A stretch of DNA of 64,000 nucleotides. It comes from JANWVO01 sp037446555 (GTDB lineage: Bacteria; Acidobacteriota; Terriglobia; Bryobacterales; Bryobacteraceae). Below are positions 53,141 to 61,042 of this stretch, piece by piece. The first letter of the stretch is position 1. Each line of letters starts with the position of its first letter. A model generated the notes under the pieces. It saw nothing but the letters and a program-made list of their open reading frames with translations. It made no database searches and was not told the origin of the DNA. The stretch lies in NCBI GenBank assembly GCA_037446555.1, contig JBBIIK010000020.1:5187-69186 (forward strand), given 5' to 3'. Both the position numbers and the translations under genes were made by a program.

Positions 53141-54880
53141 ATGTCATCCCGCTTCGCCTTTCTCCTCCTCGCTCTGTCTGCTTGCGCGCTGTCGCCGCTG
53201 CCCGCGCAGCCCTTCCGGCCGCCTCTGCCCGAAATCGAGCGCACGCGCTGGTTCCGCGACGCCAAGTTCGGAATGTTCATCCATTGGGGCGCGTACTCGG
53301 TCATCGGGCGCCACGAATGGATCCGTCACCAGGCGCAGATCCCGCAAGCCGAATACGACACCTACGCCCGCCGCTTCAACCCCGTCCGCTTCAACGCCGA
53401 CGAGTGGGTGACGCTGGCGAAAGATGCCGGCGCCCGCTACATCGTCATCACGTCCAAGCATCACGACGGCTTCAGCATCTACCGCAGCCGCGCGAGCGAC
53501 TATGACATGGAGATCACCCCCTACAAGGGCGATCCGCTCAAGGACCTCGCCGCCGCCGCCAAACGCCACGGCTTGCGCTTCGGCTTCTATCACTCCATCA
53601 TGGACTGGCATCATCCCGATTACCGTCCGCGCCGCGCGTGGGAATACCCGAACAATTACAAGGAAGGCGGCAACAACAACCGCTACATCGACTTCATGAA
53701 GGAGCAGCTCCGCGAGCTGCTCACCGGCTACGGCGACGTCGCCGTCGTCTGGTTTGACGGCGAATGGGAGCACACGCTCGCCGAAGCGAAGCGCGACGAC
53801 GAGATCTACGACTTCATCCGCTCCCTCCAGCCCAACACGTTGATCAACGACCGCCTCTACGAGCGCAAGCCCGGCAACCGCGCCGACTTCGGCACCCCGG
53901 AACAGTATGTCCCCGCCACCGGCTTGCGCAGCCCGGACGGCAAGCCCGTGCTGTGGGAAGCCTGCGTCACCATCAACCAGGATTCCTGGGGCTACAACAA
54001 GTACGAGACCGTCTTCAAAACCGATCGAGATCTGGTCCGCATGCTCGTCGAGGTCGTCAGCAAGGGCGGCAACCTGCTGCTCAACGTGGGCCCGAAGCCC
54101 GACGGAACAATTCAGGACGAATTTGTCACGCGTCTGCGCGCCATCGGCCGGTGGCTGCGGACCAACGGAGAAGCCATCTACGAAACCACGGCCAGCCCGT
54201 TCGAACGGATGTCCTACTTCGGCCGCGCCACGGCGAAGGGCCGCACGCTGTACCTGCACGTCTTCCAGTGGCCCGCAGGCGGCAGGCTGCGCGTGGCGGG
54301 CTTGAAGAACCTGGTGCACAAGGCGCGCCTGCTGGCCGATCCTTCGCGGCCGGTGAAGGCCGTGCGCGACGGCCCGGACGTGATCCTCGAGCTGGCCGGC
54401 GAAGCCCCGGACGAGATCGCCAGCGTAGTCGCTCTCGAGCTCGACGGCGCCCCTGCGGCCGAGCCCTTCTCGAACCGCCCGGACGCGAAGGGCGTCATCA
54501 CGCTGGGCGCCGAGTCCTGCGAGATCGATACCGAGTTCGAACAGCGCGCCAAGAAGGAGAACGCCATCGGGCACGTCTTCCTCACGCAGTGGACCCGCGA
54601 CCGCGACGTGCCGTGGTGGGTGCTGGAGACGCCGCGGGCGGGCCGTTACAAAGTCGAGATCAGCTACGCCGCCCGGCGTGCGGGCGCCGCCTTCACCGTC
54701 GAGGCGGGCGGCGCGAAGCTCGAAGCCAAGGCCGCAGCCACGGGAGGGGATTGGGTGTTCAAGACGCAACCGCTGGGCGAAGTGCAATTGCCTTCCGGCA
54801 AGAGCGAGCTGCGCGTGCGCATCAGCCCTGCGGCAGGAACCATGAATCTCGAACGGGTGGTGCTGCGCCCCGTCGAATGA
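53141..54880 (+). CDS. Alpha-L-fucosidase (GH29), exported
   Basis: 579 residues from ATG 53141, whose signal peptide runs MSSRFAFLLLALSACALSPLPAQ. GH29 hallmarks are RTRWFRDAKFGMFIHWGAYS, ARYIVITSKHHDGFSIYRS, FGFYHSIMDWHHPDYRP and VAVVWFDGEWEHT, where the Asp of WFDG is the nucleophile. WEACVTINQDSWGYNKYETV and VSKGGNLLLNVGPKPDG follow. The C-terminal ~200 residues form beta-sandwich domains. It removes alpha-L-fucose from plant or other glycans in the periplasm. Its end overlaps the first possible start of the lipoprotein gene. Confidence 0.94.
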   Translation: MSSRFAFLLLALSACALSPLPAQPFRPPLPEIERTRWFRDAKFGMFIHWGAYSVIGRHEWIRHQAQIPQAEYDTYARRFNPVRFNADEWVTLAKDAGARYIVITSKHHDGFSIYRSRASDYDMEITPYKGDPLKDLAAAAKRHGLRFGFYHSIMDWHHPDYRPRRAWEYPNNYKEGGNNNRYIDFMKEQLRELLTGYGDVAVVWFDGEWEHTLAEAKRDDEIYDFIRSLQPNTLINDRLYERKPGNRADFGTPEQYVPATGLRSPDGKPVLWEACVTINQDSWGYNKYETVFKTDRDLVRMLVEVVSKGGNLLLNVGPKPDGTIQDEFVTRLRAIGRWLRTNGEAIYETTASPFERMSYFGRATAKGRTLYLHVFQWPAGGRLRVAGLKNLVHKARLLADPSRPVKAVRDGPDVILELAGEAPDEIASVVALELDGAPAAEPFSNRPDAKGVITLGAESCEIDTEFEQRAKKENAIGHVFLTQWTRDRDVPWWVLETPRAGRYKVEISYAARRAGAAFTVEAGGAKLEAKAAATGGDWVFKTQPLGEVQLPSGKSELRVRISPAAGTMNLERVVLRPVE

Positions 54881-54936
54881 CCGCTGTTCGGAACAAGGCG
54901 CCCGCGCGGTCCGTTAGAGAGAGAAAGAGGTGCGCG

Positions 54937-55659
54937 GTGAAGACGAAACGGAATTGCTGGCGGGCTGCGGCGCTGTTGGCCGCTCTCGCTCTGGCAGCTT
55001 GCCAGCCGCCGCCGGGGCCTCCCGGCGAGGACCGGACCGAACGCGTCACCATCGAACAGGCGCGCGCCGCCGGCGCCGAGCGGATCTCCGCCGACATCCA
55101 GATCGGCATGGGCGAGCTGCGCGTCTCCGGAGGCGCGCGCGAGTTTCTCGAAGCGGAGTTCTCCTACAACGCCCCCGCGCTGAGGCCCCAGGTGCGCTTC
55201 GACGAAAGCGGCTTCCGCCGGCGCCTCGTCATCTCGCACGGCAACCCTCCGCCCGCGCTCGGCAATGTGCGCAACCGCTGGGACATCCGCCTCGGCGGCG
55301 GCGTGCCCCTCGATCTCGAGGTCCGCTGCGGCGCCGGAGACAACCGCCTCGATCTGCGCGAGATCCCGCTGCGCAGCCTTGAGATGCATCTCGGCGTAGG
55401 AGAGGTGAACGTCGATCTGCGCGGCAAGTTCGCCACCGATGTCGATGCCAGGATTTATGGAGGCATCGGACGCGCTGTCGTGCTCGTGCCGGCCAGCGGT
55501 GTGGAGGCCAGCGCCGCCGGCGGCATCGGCCACATCAGCGTGACCGGGCTGGAGAAGAAGGACGGTAAATGGGTGGGCGGTCCGCCCGAAAAGACGGGTG
55601 GGCGCCTGCGCCTGGAAGTCAAGGGCGGCATCGGCGAGATCGAGATCCGGGCGGAATAG
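54937..55659 (+). CDS. Lipoprotein with toast-rack-like beta domain
   Basis: 240 residues from GTG 54937 (AAAGAGG upstream). An ATG at 54878 overlapping the fucosidase stop is the alternative. The lipobox LALAAC gives lipidated Cys22. The rest alternates short strands with Gly turns: ADIQIGMGELRVSG, LEMHLGVGEVNVDL, ARIYGGIGRAVVLVP, SAAGGIGHISVTG and LEVKGGIGEIEIRAE. These 'GIGEI' strands resemble the toast-rack/LiaF-type beta helix. No catalytic site is visible. It probably lies in the envelope. It is next to a two-component system, and LiaF-type proteins can modulate such systems, but that link is speculative. Confidence 0.78.
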   Translation: MKTKRNCWRAAALLAALALAACQPPPGPPGEDRTERVTIEQARAAGAERISADIQIGMGELRVSGGAREFLEAEFSYNAPALRPQVRFDESGFRRRLVISHGNPPPALGNVRNRWDIRLGGGVPLDLEVRCGAGDNRLDLREIPLRSLEMHLGVGEVNVDLRGKFATDVDARIYGGIGRAVVLVPASGVEASAAGGIGHISVTGLEKKDGKWVGGPPEKTGGRLRLEVKGGIGEIEIRAE

Positions 55660-55751
55660 CACGCCCCGCTTTTGGGCCGCTTTGTCGCCTGCCGGAGGGA
55701 TGGATCCCGGCGGCCGCAAATGCGGTTTCATGGTATCAGGGCCCTCGATCC

Positions 55752-57086
55752 ATGAACCAGCCGCCGACGGAGTCCCCCGGCCGCGCCGCTGTGCGGCCGG
55801 TCACCCAGCGCGCCATCCGCCGCGTGCTGGCCGCCGGCTACGCCCTCGTGATGCTTTGCCTGCTCGCCGCCGGACTGCTCGGCGTGCGCAACATCGCCTC
55901 CATTCGCGCCACCTCGGCCGAGCTGCTGGAAGAGCAGGTGCGCATCCAGAACCTCCTGGACGCTGTCTTGCGCGGCCAGCGCGCCATCAACGCCATCTTC
56001 GCCGGCTTCGCCCGGCAGCCGGAGGAGATTGACGAGGCCCAGCTCCTCAGCCAGCTCGACGCTTCCGACCGCGAGATCGAGAAGATCGCCGAAGAACTGG
56101 CCGGCGAGCCGGAGCAGGCTCTCTGGCAGAAGCTCTACGCGGCCGCGGCCGACTTCAGCAACGAAGCCCGGCTCGTCCTTGGCGAAGAGGCGTCCCGCCG
56201 CCGGCCGGTGCGGCGGCTGATGCATGCCCACCAGTCCGTGCTCAGCCTCGTGGATCAGCTCGTGGAGATCGAAACGCGGCGCTCGGTCGCGCTCAAGCAA
56301 CGCATTGAAGAACTCTCCCTGCGCCTCGCCCAGCAGTCGGCTGCCTTGCTTGGCGCGGGCTTCCTCATGGCGCTGATCTCCGCCGTCTACGCCGCCCGCT
56401 GGACCCTGCGCCTGATCCGCCAGCTCGAATGGCAGGCCGGCGAACTGAGCCGCGTCTCCTGGCAGCTGCTCGATAAGCAAGAGAGCACCGCGCGCCGGTT
56501 CTCCCACGAACTGCACGACGAACTGGGCCAGACGCTGACGGCTTTGAAAGCCAACCTTGTCGCTCTCGCTTCCCGCCAGGAGGCCCAGCCCGCGCTCATC
56601 GACGACTGCGTTCAGCTCGTCGACTCCTCCATGCGTACCGTGCGCGAGGTCTCGCAACTGCTCCGGCCCACCATCCTCGATGATTTCGGCCTTGCTGCGG
56701 GACTGCGGTGGCTGTGCGACCGCTTCCAGCAGCGCACCCGGATCCAGGTCGAATGCCACTGTACGGTCGATCAGCGGCTCCCCGACGAGGTCGAAACCCA
56801 CCTGTTCCGCATTGCCCAGGAGGCGCTCACCAACGCCGCCCGCCACTCTGGCGCCTCGCGCGTCTCTGTCTCGCTCACACTCTCCGGCGCCCGCGTCCGG
56901 CTCCGCGTGGCCGACAACGGGAAAGGCATCGACCCCGCTGCCGTCCCCACGGGCGGCCTCGGCATGGTCGGCATGAGGGCCCGCGCCCGCAGCGCCGGTG
57001 GAGAGCTGAAAATAGAAACAGGGCTCGGCGCGGGGGTTGCCGTGGAGGCATCGTTGCCCGCTTCGGCCAGCCAGTCCGCCGCATGA
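55752..57086 (+). CDS. Membrane sensor histidine kinase (HisKA_3), second system
   Basis: 444 residues from ATG 55752. Helices at about 25-45 and 196-216 flank a helical periplasmic sensor. Phosphoacceptor motif HELHDELGQTLTALKANLVA (His255). HATPase_c N box EALTNAARHSGASRV, G boxes RVADNGKGIDPAA and GGLGMVGMRARARS. It has the same length and layout as the kinase at 11108-12442, so the two are paralogues. The stop overlaps the response regulator start by 4 bases. Confidence 0.92.
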   Translation: MNQPPTESPGRAAVRPVTQRAIRRVLAAGYALVMLCLLAAGLLGVRNIASIRATSAELLEEQVRIQNLLDAVLRGQRAINAIFAGFARQPEEIDEAQLLSQLDASDREIEKIAEELAGEPEQALWQKLYAAAADFSNEARLVLGEEASRRRPVRRLMHAHQSVLSLVDQLVEIETRRSVALKQRIEELSLRLAQQSAALLGAGFLMALISAVYAARWTLRLIRQLEWQAGELSRVSWQLLDKQESTARRFSHELHDELGQTLTALKANLVALASRQEAQPALIDDCVQLVDSSMRTVREVSQLLRPTILDDFGLAAGLRWLCDRFQQRTRIQVECHCTVDQRLPDEVETHLFRIAQEALTNAARHSGASRVSVSLTLSGARVRLRVADNGKGIDPAAVPTGGLGMVGMRARARSAGGELKIETGLGAGVAVEASLPASASQSAA

Positions 57087-57724
57087 ACGCGAAACCCATC
57101 CGCATCCTGCTCGCCGACGACCATTCCATGGTGCGCCAGGGCTTCCGCCGGATCCTGGAGGCGCAGGCGGAATTCGAAATCGCCGGCGAGGCCTGCGACG
57201 GCAGACAAGCGGTAGAACTCGCCGAACAGCTCCGTCCGGATGTCGTCGTCATGGACGTCGCCATGCCGGGACTGAACGGCATCGAGGCTACGCGCCGCAT
57301 CTGCGAATCGTCCCCCAGGACCCGCGTCCTGGCCCTTTCGATGCACCGCGACAGCGTTTACGTGCGGGAGATCCTCCGCGCCGGCGCCCGTGGCTACCTG
57401 CTGAAGGACGCTTTCGACGCCGATCTGGTCGCCGCCGTCCGCGCCGTCGCCCGCGGCGAAGGCTACATCGCTCCCGCCGTCGCCGATTCTGTTCTCGTCG
57501 ACTACCGCCAGCACGTCACCGACCCGGTCGACCTCCTCACGCCCCGCGAGCGCGAGGTCCTGCAACTGATCGCCGAAGGCAAGACCAACAAGGAGATCGC
57601 CTCGCTGCTGAACCTCAGCGTCTACACCGTGGACGCCCACCGCGGACGCATCATGGAGAAGCTGAATCTCCACTCCACGGGAGAACTGGTCCGCTTTGCC
57701 CTCCGCAAGGGCATCATCGACTGA
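57083..57724 (+). CDS. NarL/FixJ-type response regulator, second system
   Basis: 213 residues from ATG 57083, translationally coupled to the kinase. The receiver has ADDH at 11-14, phosphoacceptor Asp58 (VVVMDVAMPGLNG) and Lys in GYLLKDAFDADL. The LuxR-type helix-turn-helix is LTPREREVLQLIAEGKTNKE to LNLSVYTVDAHRGRIMEKL. It is a close paralogue of the regulator at 10461-11111. Target genes are unknown. The recognition helices differ at a few positions (NTVAVHRANLMQ against YTVDAHRGRIME), so the sites may differ. Confidence 0.93.
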   Translation: MNAKPIRILLADDHSMVRQGFRRILEAQAEFEIAGEACDGRQAVELAEQLRPDVVVMDVAMPGLNGIEATRRICESSPRTRVLALSMHRDSVYVREILRAGARGYLLKDAFDADLVAAVRAVARGEGYIAPAVADSVLVDYRQHVTDPVDLLTPREREVLQLIAEGKTNKEIASLLNLSVYTVDAHRGRIMEKLNLHSTGELVRFALRKGIID

Positions 57725-57754
57725 AGCCGCCCTCCCGGTGCGCTATCATGCGCA

Positions 57755-58633
57755 ATGGTGGTTCCCGAAGCCTCGCAGCCTGAAGCCGTTCTTCCTCTGG
57801 TCTCCATCGTCATCGTCTCCCTCGATTGCCGCCTGGCGCTGGAGCGCTGCCTGGACTCCATTCATCGCAGCACCCTCGCCGAACGCTGTGAGGTCCTCGT
57901 CGTCGATGGCGGCAGCCGCGACGGTTCGGCCGATGTCGACGCCACCCGCCCCTGGGTGCAGGTCATCCGCATGCCCATGTACTTCGGCAAGACTCGCGCC
58001 CGCAACATAGGTACCCGCACCGCCCGCGCGGATCTCCTCCTGTATCTCGATCCCCGCGTCGAACTCGCGCCGGACTGCATCGCCAGGCTCGCCGAGACAC
58101 TGGAAGCCAGGACAGACGCCGCCGCTGCCTGCCCGGCATTTCGGAATCCGGACGGCGCCGCGTTGGAATGCGCCTTCCGCCTGCCCGGTGCCGCGGCGCT
58201 GCGCCAGTCGAGCCTGCGGCTCGAGCCTCTGCCCCGCGCGCCGCTCCAGAACGGCGCCGCCGAAGCGGTTGAAGATTGGGCCGTGATGATCCGCAAAACG
58301 TTTCTTGCCGGCATGAACTACCTCAGCGAGAAGCGCTTCTCCGAACATTGGGCGATGCTGCACGTCTGGCGCCAGGCGCGCTGCGCCGGCAAGCGCATCC
58401 TCTGCGTGCCGGAGGCAAACGCGGTGCTGCATCCCGAACTGCCGCCGTCGGCGCCGCGCGAGGAACTCGCCGCAGACGCCGTCGCCGGCGCGGCCGCTTA
58501 TCTGGGCAAGTATGAAGGATTCCTCGCTGCTCTGGGCTTCCGCCTGCGCTGCCTGCTGGCGGCGTTGGCGTCTTTCCGCCTGCCGCTGGCGTGGTACATC
58601 CTTCAGGGGCGCCGCCTCGATCCCACGCAATAA
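57755..58633 (+). CDS. Family 2 glycosyltransferase
   Basis: 292 residues with the GT-A fold: PLVSIVIVSLDCRLALERCL, EVLVVDGGSRDGSADV (nucleotide-binding DGGSxDGS) and KTRARNIGTRTARADLLLYL, where the expected DxD is LDPRVE. A C-terminal amphipathic/membrane stretch (LRCLLAALASFRLPLAWYIL) suggests membrane association. It starts 30 bases after the response regulator and may be in the same transcript. The donor and acceptor are unknown. Confidence 0.87.
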   Translation: MVVPEASQPEAVLPLVSIVIVSLDCRLALERCLDSIHRSTLAERCEVLVVDGGSRDGSADVDATRPWVQVIRMPMYFGKTRARNIGTRTARADLLLYLDPRVELAPDCIARLAETLEARTDAAAACPAFRNPDGAALECAFRLPGAAALRQSSLRLEPLPRAPLQNGAAEAVEDWAVMIRKTFLAGMNYLSEKRFSEHWAMLHVWRQARCAGKRILCVPEANAVLHPELPPSAPREELAADAVAGAAAYLGKYEGFLAALGFRLRCLLAALASFRLPLAWYILQGRRLDPTQ

Positions 58634-58672
58634 GGCGTTTTCCCGGTCTAAAGTCGGCCGCGCGGGCTGCCG

Positions 58673-59206
58673 ATGATCTGGCAGGACATGGATATGACGG
58701 CGCTTGTCTGGATCCTTCTGCCGCTGTTCATCGCCATGGGCAGCGCCCTGTTGAGCTACTACATCATGCAGGCGAGGCTCGAGGTGGCGGTCGCCAGGGA
58801 GCGGGAAAGCCTGGCCGAGGCGCAGGCCACCATCCGCAACCAGGAAAAGCTGATGGAAGAAAAGGTCCGCGCCGCAGAAGAGGTGGCCGCGCGTCAGGCC
58901 TTCGATCAGCTTCTGGCCGACTTCCGCGTCGAAGAGCGCCACTTCATGCGCGAAAACAAGTCCATGTTCGTCAACCGCAAGTCGCTGGTCATGCAGGAGC
59001 GGCTCTTCTTCCGGAATATTCCTCTCTCGAATTGGGTCGAGCACGAAATGGTGGTGGAAGAGGGCAGCGACATGAAGTCGCTCGCCGATCAGGCGTCCAT
59101 CTTCAACGCCCGTGCGCTGGCGGCTTCCGCCGCCAACGGGTCGGGCTCGGACGGCAACTCCCGCGGCGTGCGGCTGCTGCGCTCCCGCGAGGCGCGCAGC
59201 GCGTAG
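58673..59206 (+). CDS. Membrane-anchored coiled-coil protein, unknown
   Basis: 177 residues, not recognised. One N-terminal helix (ALVWILLPLFIAMGSALLSY) is followed by a highly charged heptad-rich segment (VARERESLAEAQATIRNQEK onward to about residue 85) that should form a coiled coil facing the cytoplasm. A conserved-looking part follows (FRVEERHFMRENKSMFVNRK and MQERLFFRNIPLSNWVEHEM), then an Ala/Ser/Gly-rich tail. Met7 (58691) is an alternative start. It is 39 bases after the glycosyltransferase. Confidence 0.7.
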   Translation: MIWQDMDMTALVWILLPLFIAMGSALLSYYIMQARLEVAVARERESLAEAQATIRNQEKLMEEKVRAAEEVAARQAFDQLLADFRVEERHFMRENKSMFVNRKSLVMQERLFFRNIPLSNWVEHEMVVEEGSDMKSLADQASIFNARALAASAANGSGSDGNSRGVRLLRSREARSA

Positions 59207-59792
59207 CGTCGCGCCGCCCGCCCTCTCCCGCGCCTCGCCCGAAGCTCTCCCTCTAGGCCAGTCCTTGGGCGGAGTTTTCGCCCGGCCGTAGACGCTGTCC
59301 TCCGGGATGGCCAGATAGGAGTGCTTCCGCCGGAATAGAAGGCGTCCTTTCTGTCGTCTGTCCGCGCCACAGATATTCTGTCGGGCAAACCTTTGACCCG
59401 AAGAGCCCAGGAACGCAACCTCGCTGACCCGGGCTCCGATTCCCGGCAGTCGCTCGCGCCACGGCCCGGTCTTGCATGGAGCATCGACTCTGCACTGGTA
59501 AGAAGATCCGTGTTGGCCAGGGCCTCAGTCCAAAATCCAGCAGGATGCCCGCTGCCGGACAGCGCGGTGGCAAAACACCAGGCGGGAACGGACATCGGTC
59601 AGCGGCATTTGACATCGGCTCGCCGGCCGGCCGACCTGGCAGGGACTGCTCTCCCTGCGTTCCGGATCAAGATGTTCACGGCTCTCGGCAACTCGGAAGG
59701 AGCCGTGGCTCCCTGCCTGCCGGTTTACTCGTGGGCATCATCCGGCTACTCTTCCCCGTATCCCCGGCCCATGTGATATCGTCTCTTACGTC
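59207..59792. other. Intergenic stretch, 586 bp, with palindrome and riboswitch-like motifs
   Basis: No convincing gene on either strand. It holds ACAGA-TAT-TCTGT (59369-59381) and then GGGCAAACC (59383-59391) and ACGCAA (59413-59418), reminiscent of the conserved core of c-di-GMP-I riboswitches but without a good GNRA hairpin between them. A CCGGG/CCCGG hairpin follows near 59429-59452. Confidence 0.4.
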
Positions 59793-60638
59793 ATGCAGAG
59801 ACAAGACCTCTCCCGCCGTTCTTTCCTCGTGGCAGCCAGTGCAGCCGCCGGTCTGCCCGCCCTCGCCCAGAAGAGCAAGCCCCTGGTCGGTGTCGAAATG
59901 TACTCGGTCCGCTCGGAGATGGCCAAGGACATCTTCACCCCGGTCAGAACCGTTGCCAGGATGGGCTACCAGTGCGTGGAGTTCTACGGGCCCTATATCG
60001 GCTGGTCCCTGGACCAGGTCAAGGAGATGCGCAAACTCCTCGACGACCTGAACATCAAGTGCCTCTCCACCCACAACGGCTCCAATAACCTTCTGCCGGT
60101 GAACATGCAGAAGACGCTCGAATGGAACAAAATGCTCGGCAGCAAGTACATTGTCATGGCCAGCGCCGGCAAGGTGGAGCCAACCGTGGCCGGGTGGATG
60201 AAGGTGGCCGACGTGCTGACCCGCGCCGACGAAATTGCCCGCAAGGAAAATTGCGCCGTCGGATTCCACAATCACCAGATGGAATGGCGCCCGGTCGAAG
60301 GGCAGAAGCCCCTGGAAATTCTTGCCAGCAATACGCCGAAATCCGTTGTCCTCCAGCTCGATGTGGGCACCTGTGTCGAAACCGGCAACGACCCTGTTGC
60401 CTGGATCAACGCCAACCCCGGCCGCCTCAAGTCCATCCATTGCAAAGAGTGGTCGAAGGAGAAGGGCTACCGCGTGCTCCTCGGCGAGGGTGATTCGCCC
60501 TGGAAAGGGATTTTCCAGGCTGCCGAAAGCAAGGGAGGCGTGGAATTCTATCTCATCGAGCAGGAAGGCCACGAGCTGCCGCCCTACGAGGCGGTGGAAA
60601 AGTGCCTTGCCAATTTCCGCCGGATTCACGGGGCCTGA
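59793..60638 (+). CDS. Tat-exported sugar phosphate isomerase/epimerase-like protein
   Basis: 281 residues. The twin-arginine leader is LSRRSFLVAASAAAGLPALA. A xylose-isomerase-like TIM barrel follows: VGVEMYSVRSEMAKDIFTPV, GYQCVEFYGPYIGWS, CLSTHNGSNNLLP, NCAVGFHNHQMEWRP, VVLQLDVGTCVETGNDPVAW, KSIHCKEWSKEKGYRVLLGEG and FYLIEQEGHE. The His/Asp/His/Glu positions match the metal site of the fold. Exported members act on free sugars or related small molecules. The substrate is unknown. A strong hairpin lies 16 bases after the stop. Confidence 0.87.
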   Translation: MQRQDLSRRSFLVAASAAAGLPALAQKSKPLVGVEMYSVRSEMAKDIFTPVRTVARMGYQCVEFYGPYIGWSLDQVKEMRKLLDDLNIKCLSTHNGSNNLLPVNMQKTLEWNKMLGSKYIVMASAGKVEPTVAGWMKVADVLTRADEIARKENCAVGFHNHQMEWRPVEGQKPLEILASNTPKSVVLQLDVGTCVETGNDPVAWINANPGRLKSIHCKEWSKEKGYRVLLGEGDSPWKGIFQAAESKGGVEFYLIEQEGHELPPYEAVEKCLANFRRIHGA

Positions 60639-61042
60639 TTCCGGGCCCGGCCGCGGCGCCGCCCGCCTTGGCGGCGCCGGAAGATTCCCGTGCTCGCGTC
60701 CGGCGGGGTGGGCCGCCGGACCCGCGCCCGCGCCATCCCTCGCGCCGCCCCTCCCTGGGCAGGCGCCCTCCCCCGCGCCTTGGCCGGAGAGGGCCGAAAG
60801 ACATTCCGCATTCCGGCCCATTCCGCGACTCCGCCCATTGGCTGCGGCTGTTCCCGCGGTCTTCCCGGCCCGGCAACGCCCTGCCTGCCCCTGATTGCCT
60901 CTGACGCAGCGCCTGCCCTTCGCGCCCAAGCCTGCCCGGGGGAAGCGCCACGGCGAATTCCGCCGCCGCGGCTTTTGCTTTTTCGGCGGTAAGGCTAATT
61001 CCCGGGCCCCGGCCTGCCGATGGTGGAAGGGACAAGCGCCAC
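60639..61042. other. Intergenic stretch, 404 bp
   Basis: Besides the hairpin at its left end I see no gene. It is GC-rich. GGAAGG at about 61026-61031 may serve as ribosome site for the gene at 61043. The promoter for the pilus-linked genes should lie here, but I cannot point to a good -10/-35 pair. Confidence 0.45.
60654..60679 (+). terminator. GC-rich hairpin after the isomerase-like gene
   Basis: CGGCGCCGCC (60654-60663) pairs perfectly with GGCGGCGCCG (60670-60679) around a 6-base loop. There is no T-run after it, so if it ends transcription it would be Rho-dependent or a stem-only terminator. It begins 16 bases after the stop codon. Confidence 0.5.

Noticed and set aside
59089..59776. 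Several 120-190 codon frames on both strands
   Set aside because: None has a ribosome site, domain or natural composition. They overlap each other in a region best treated as non-coding.
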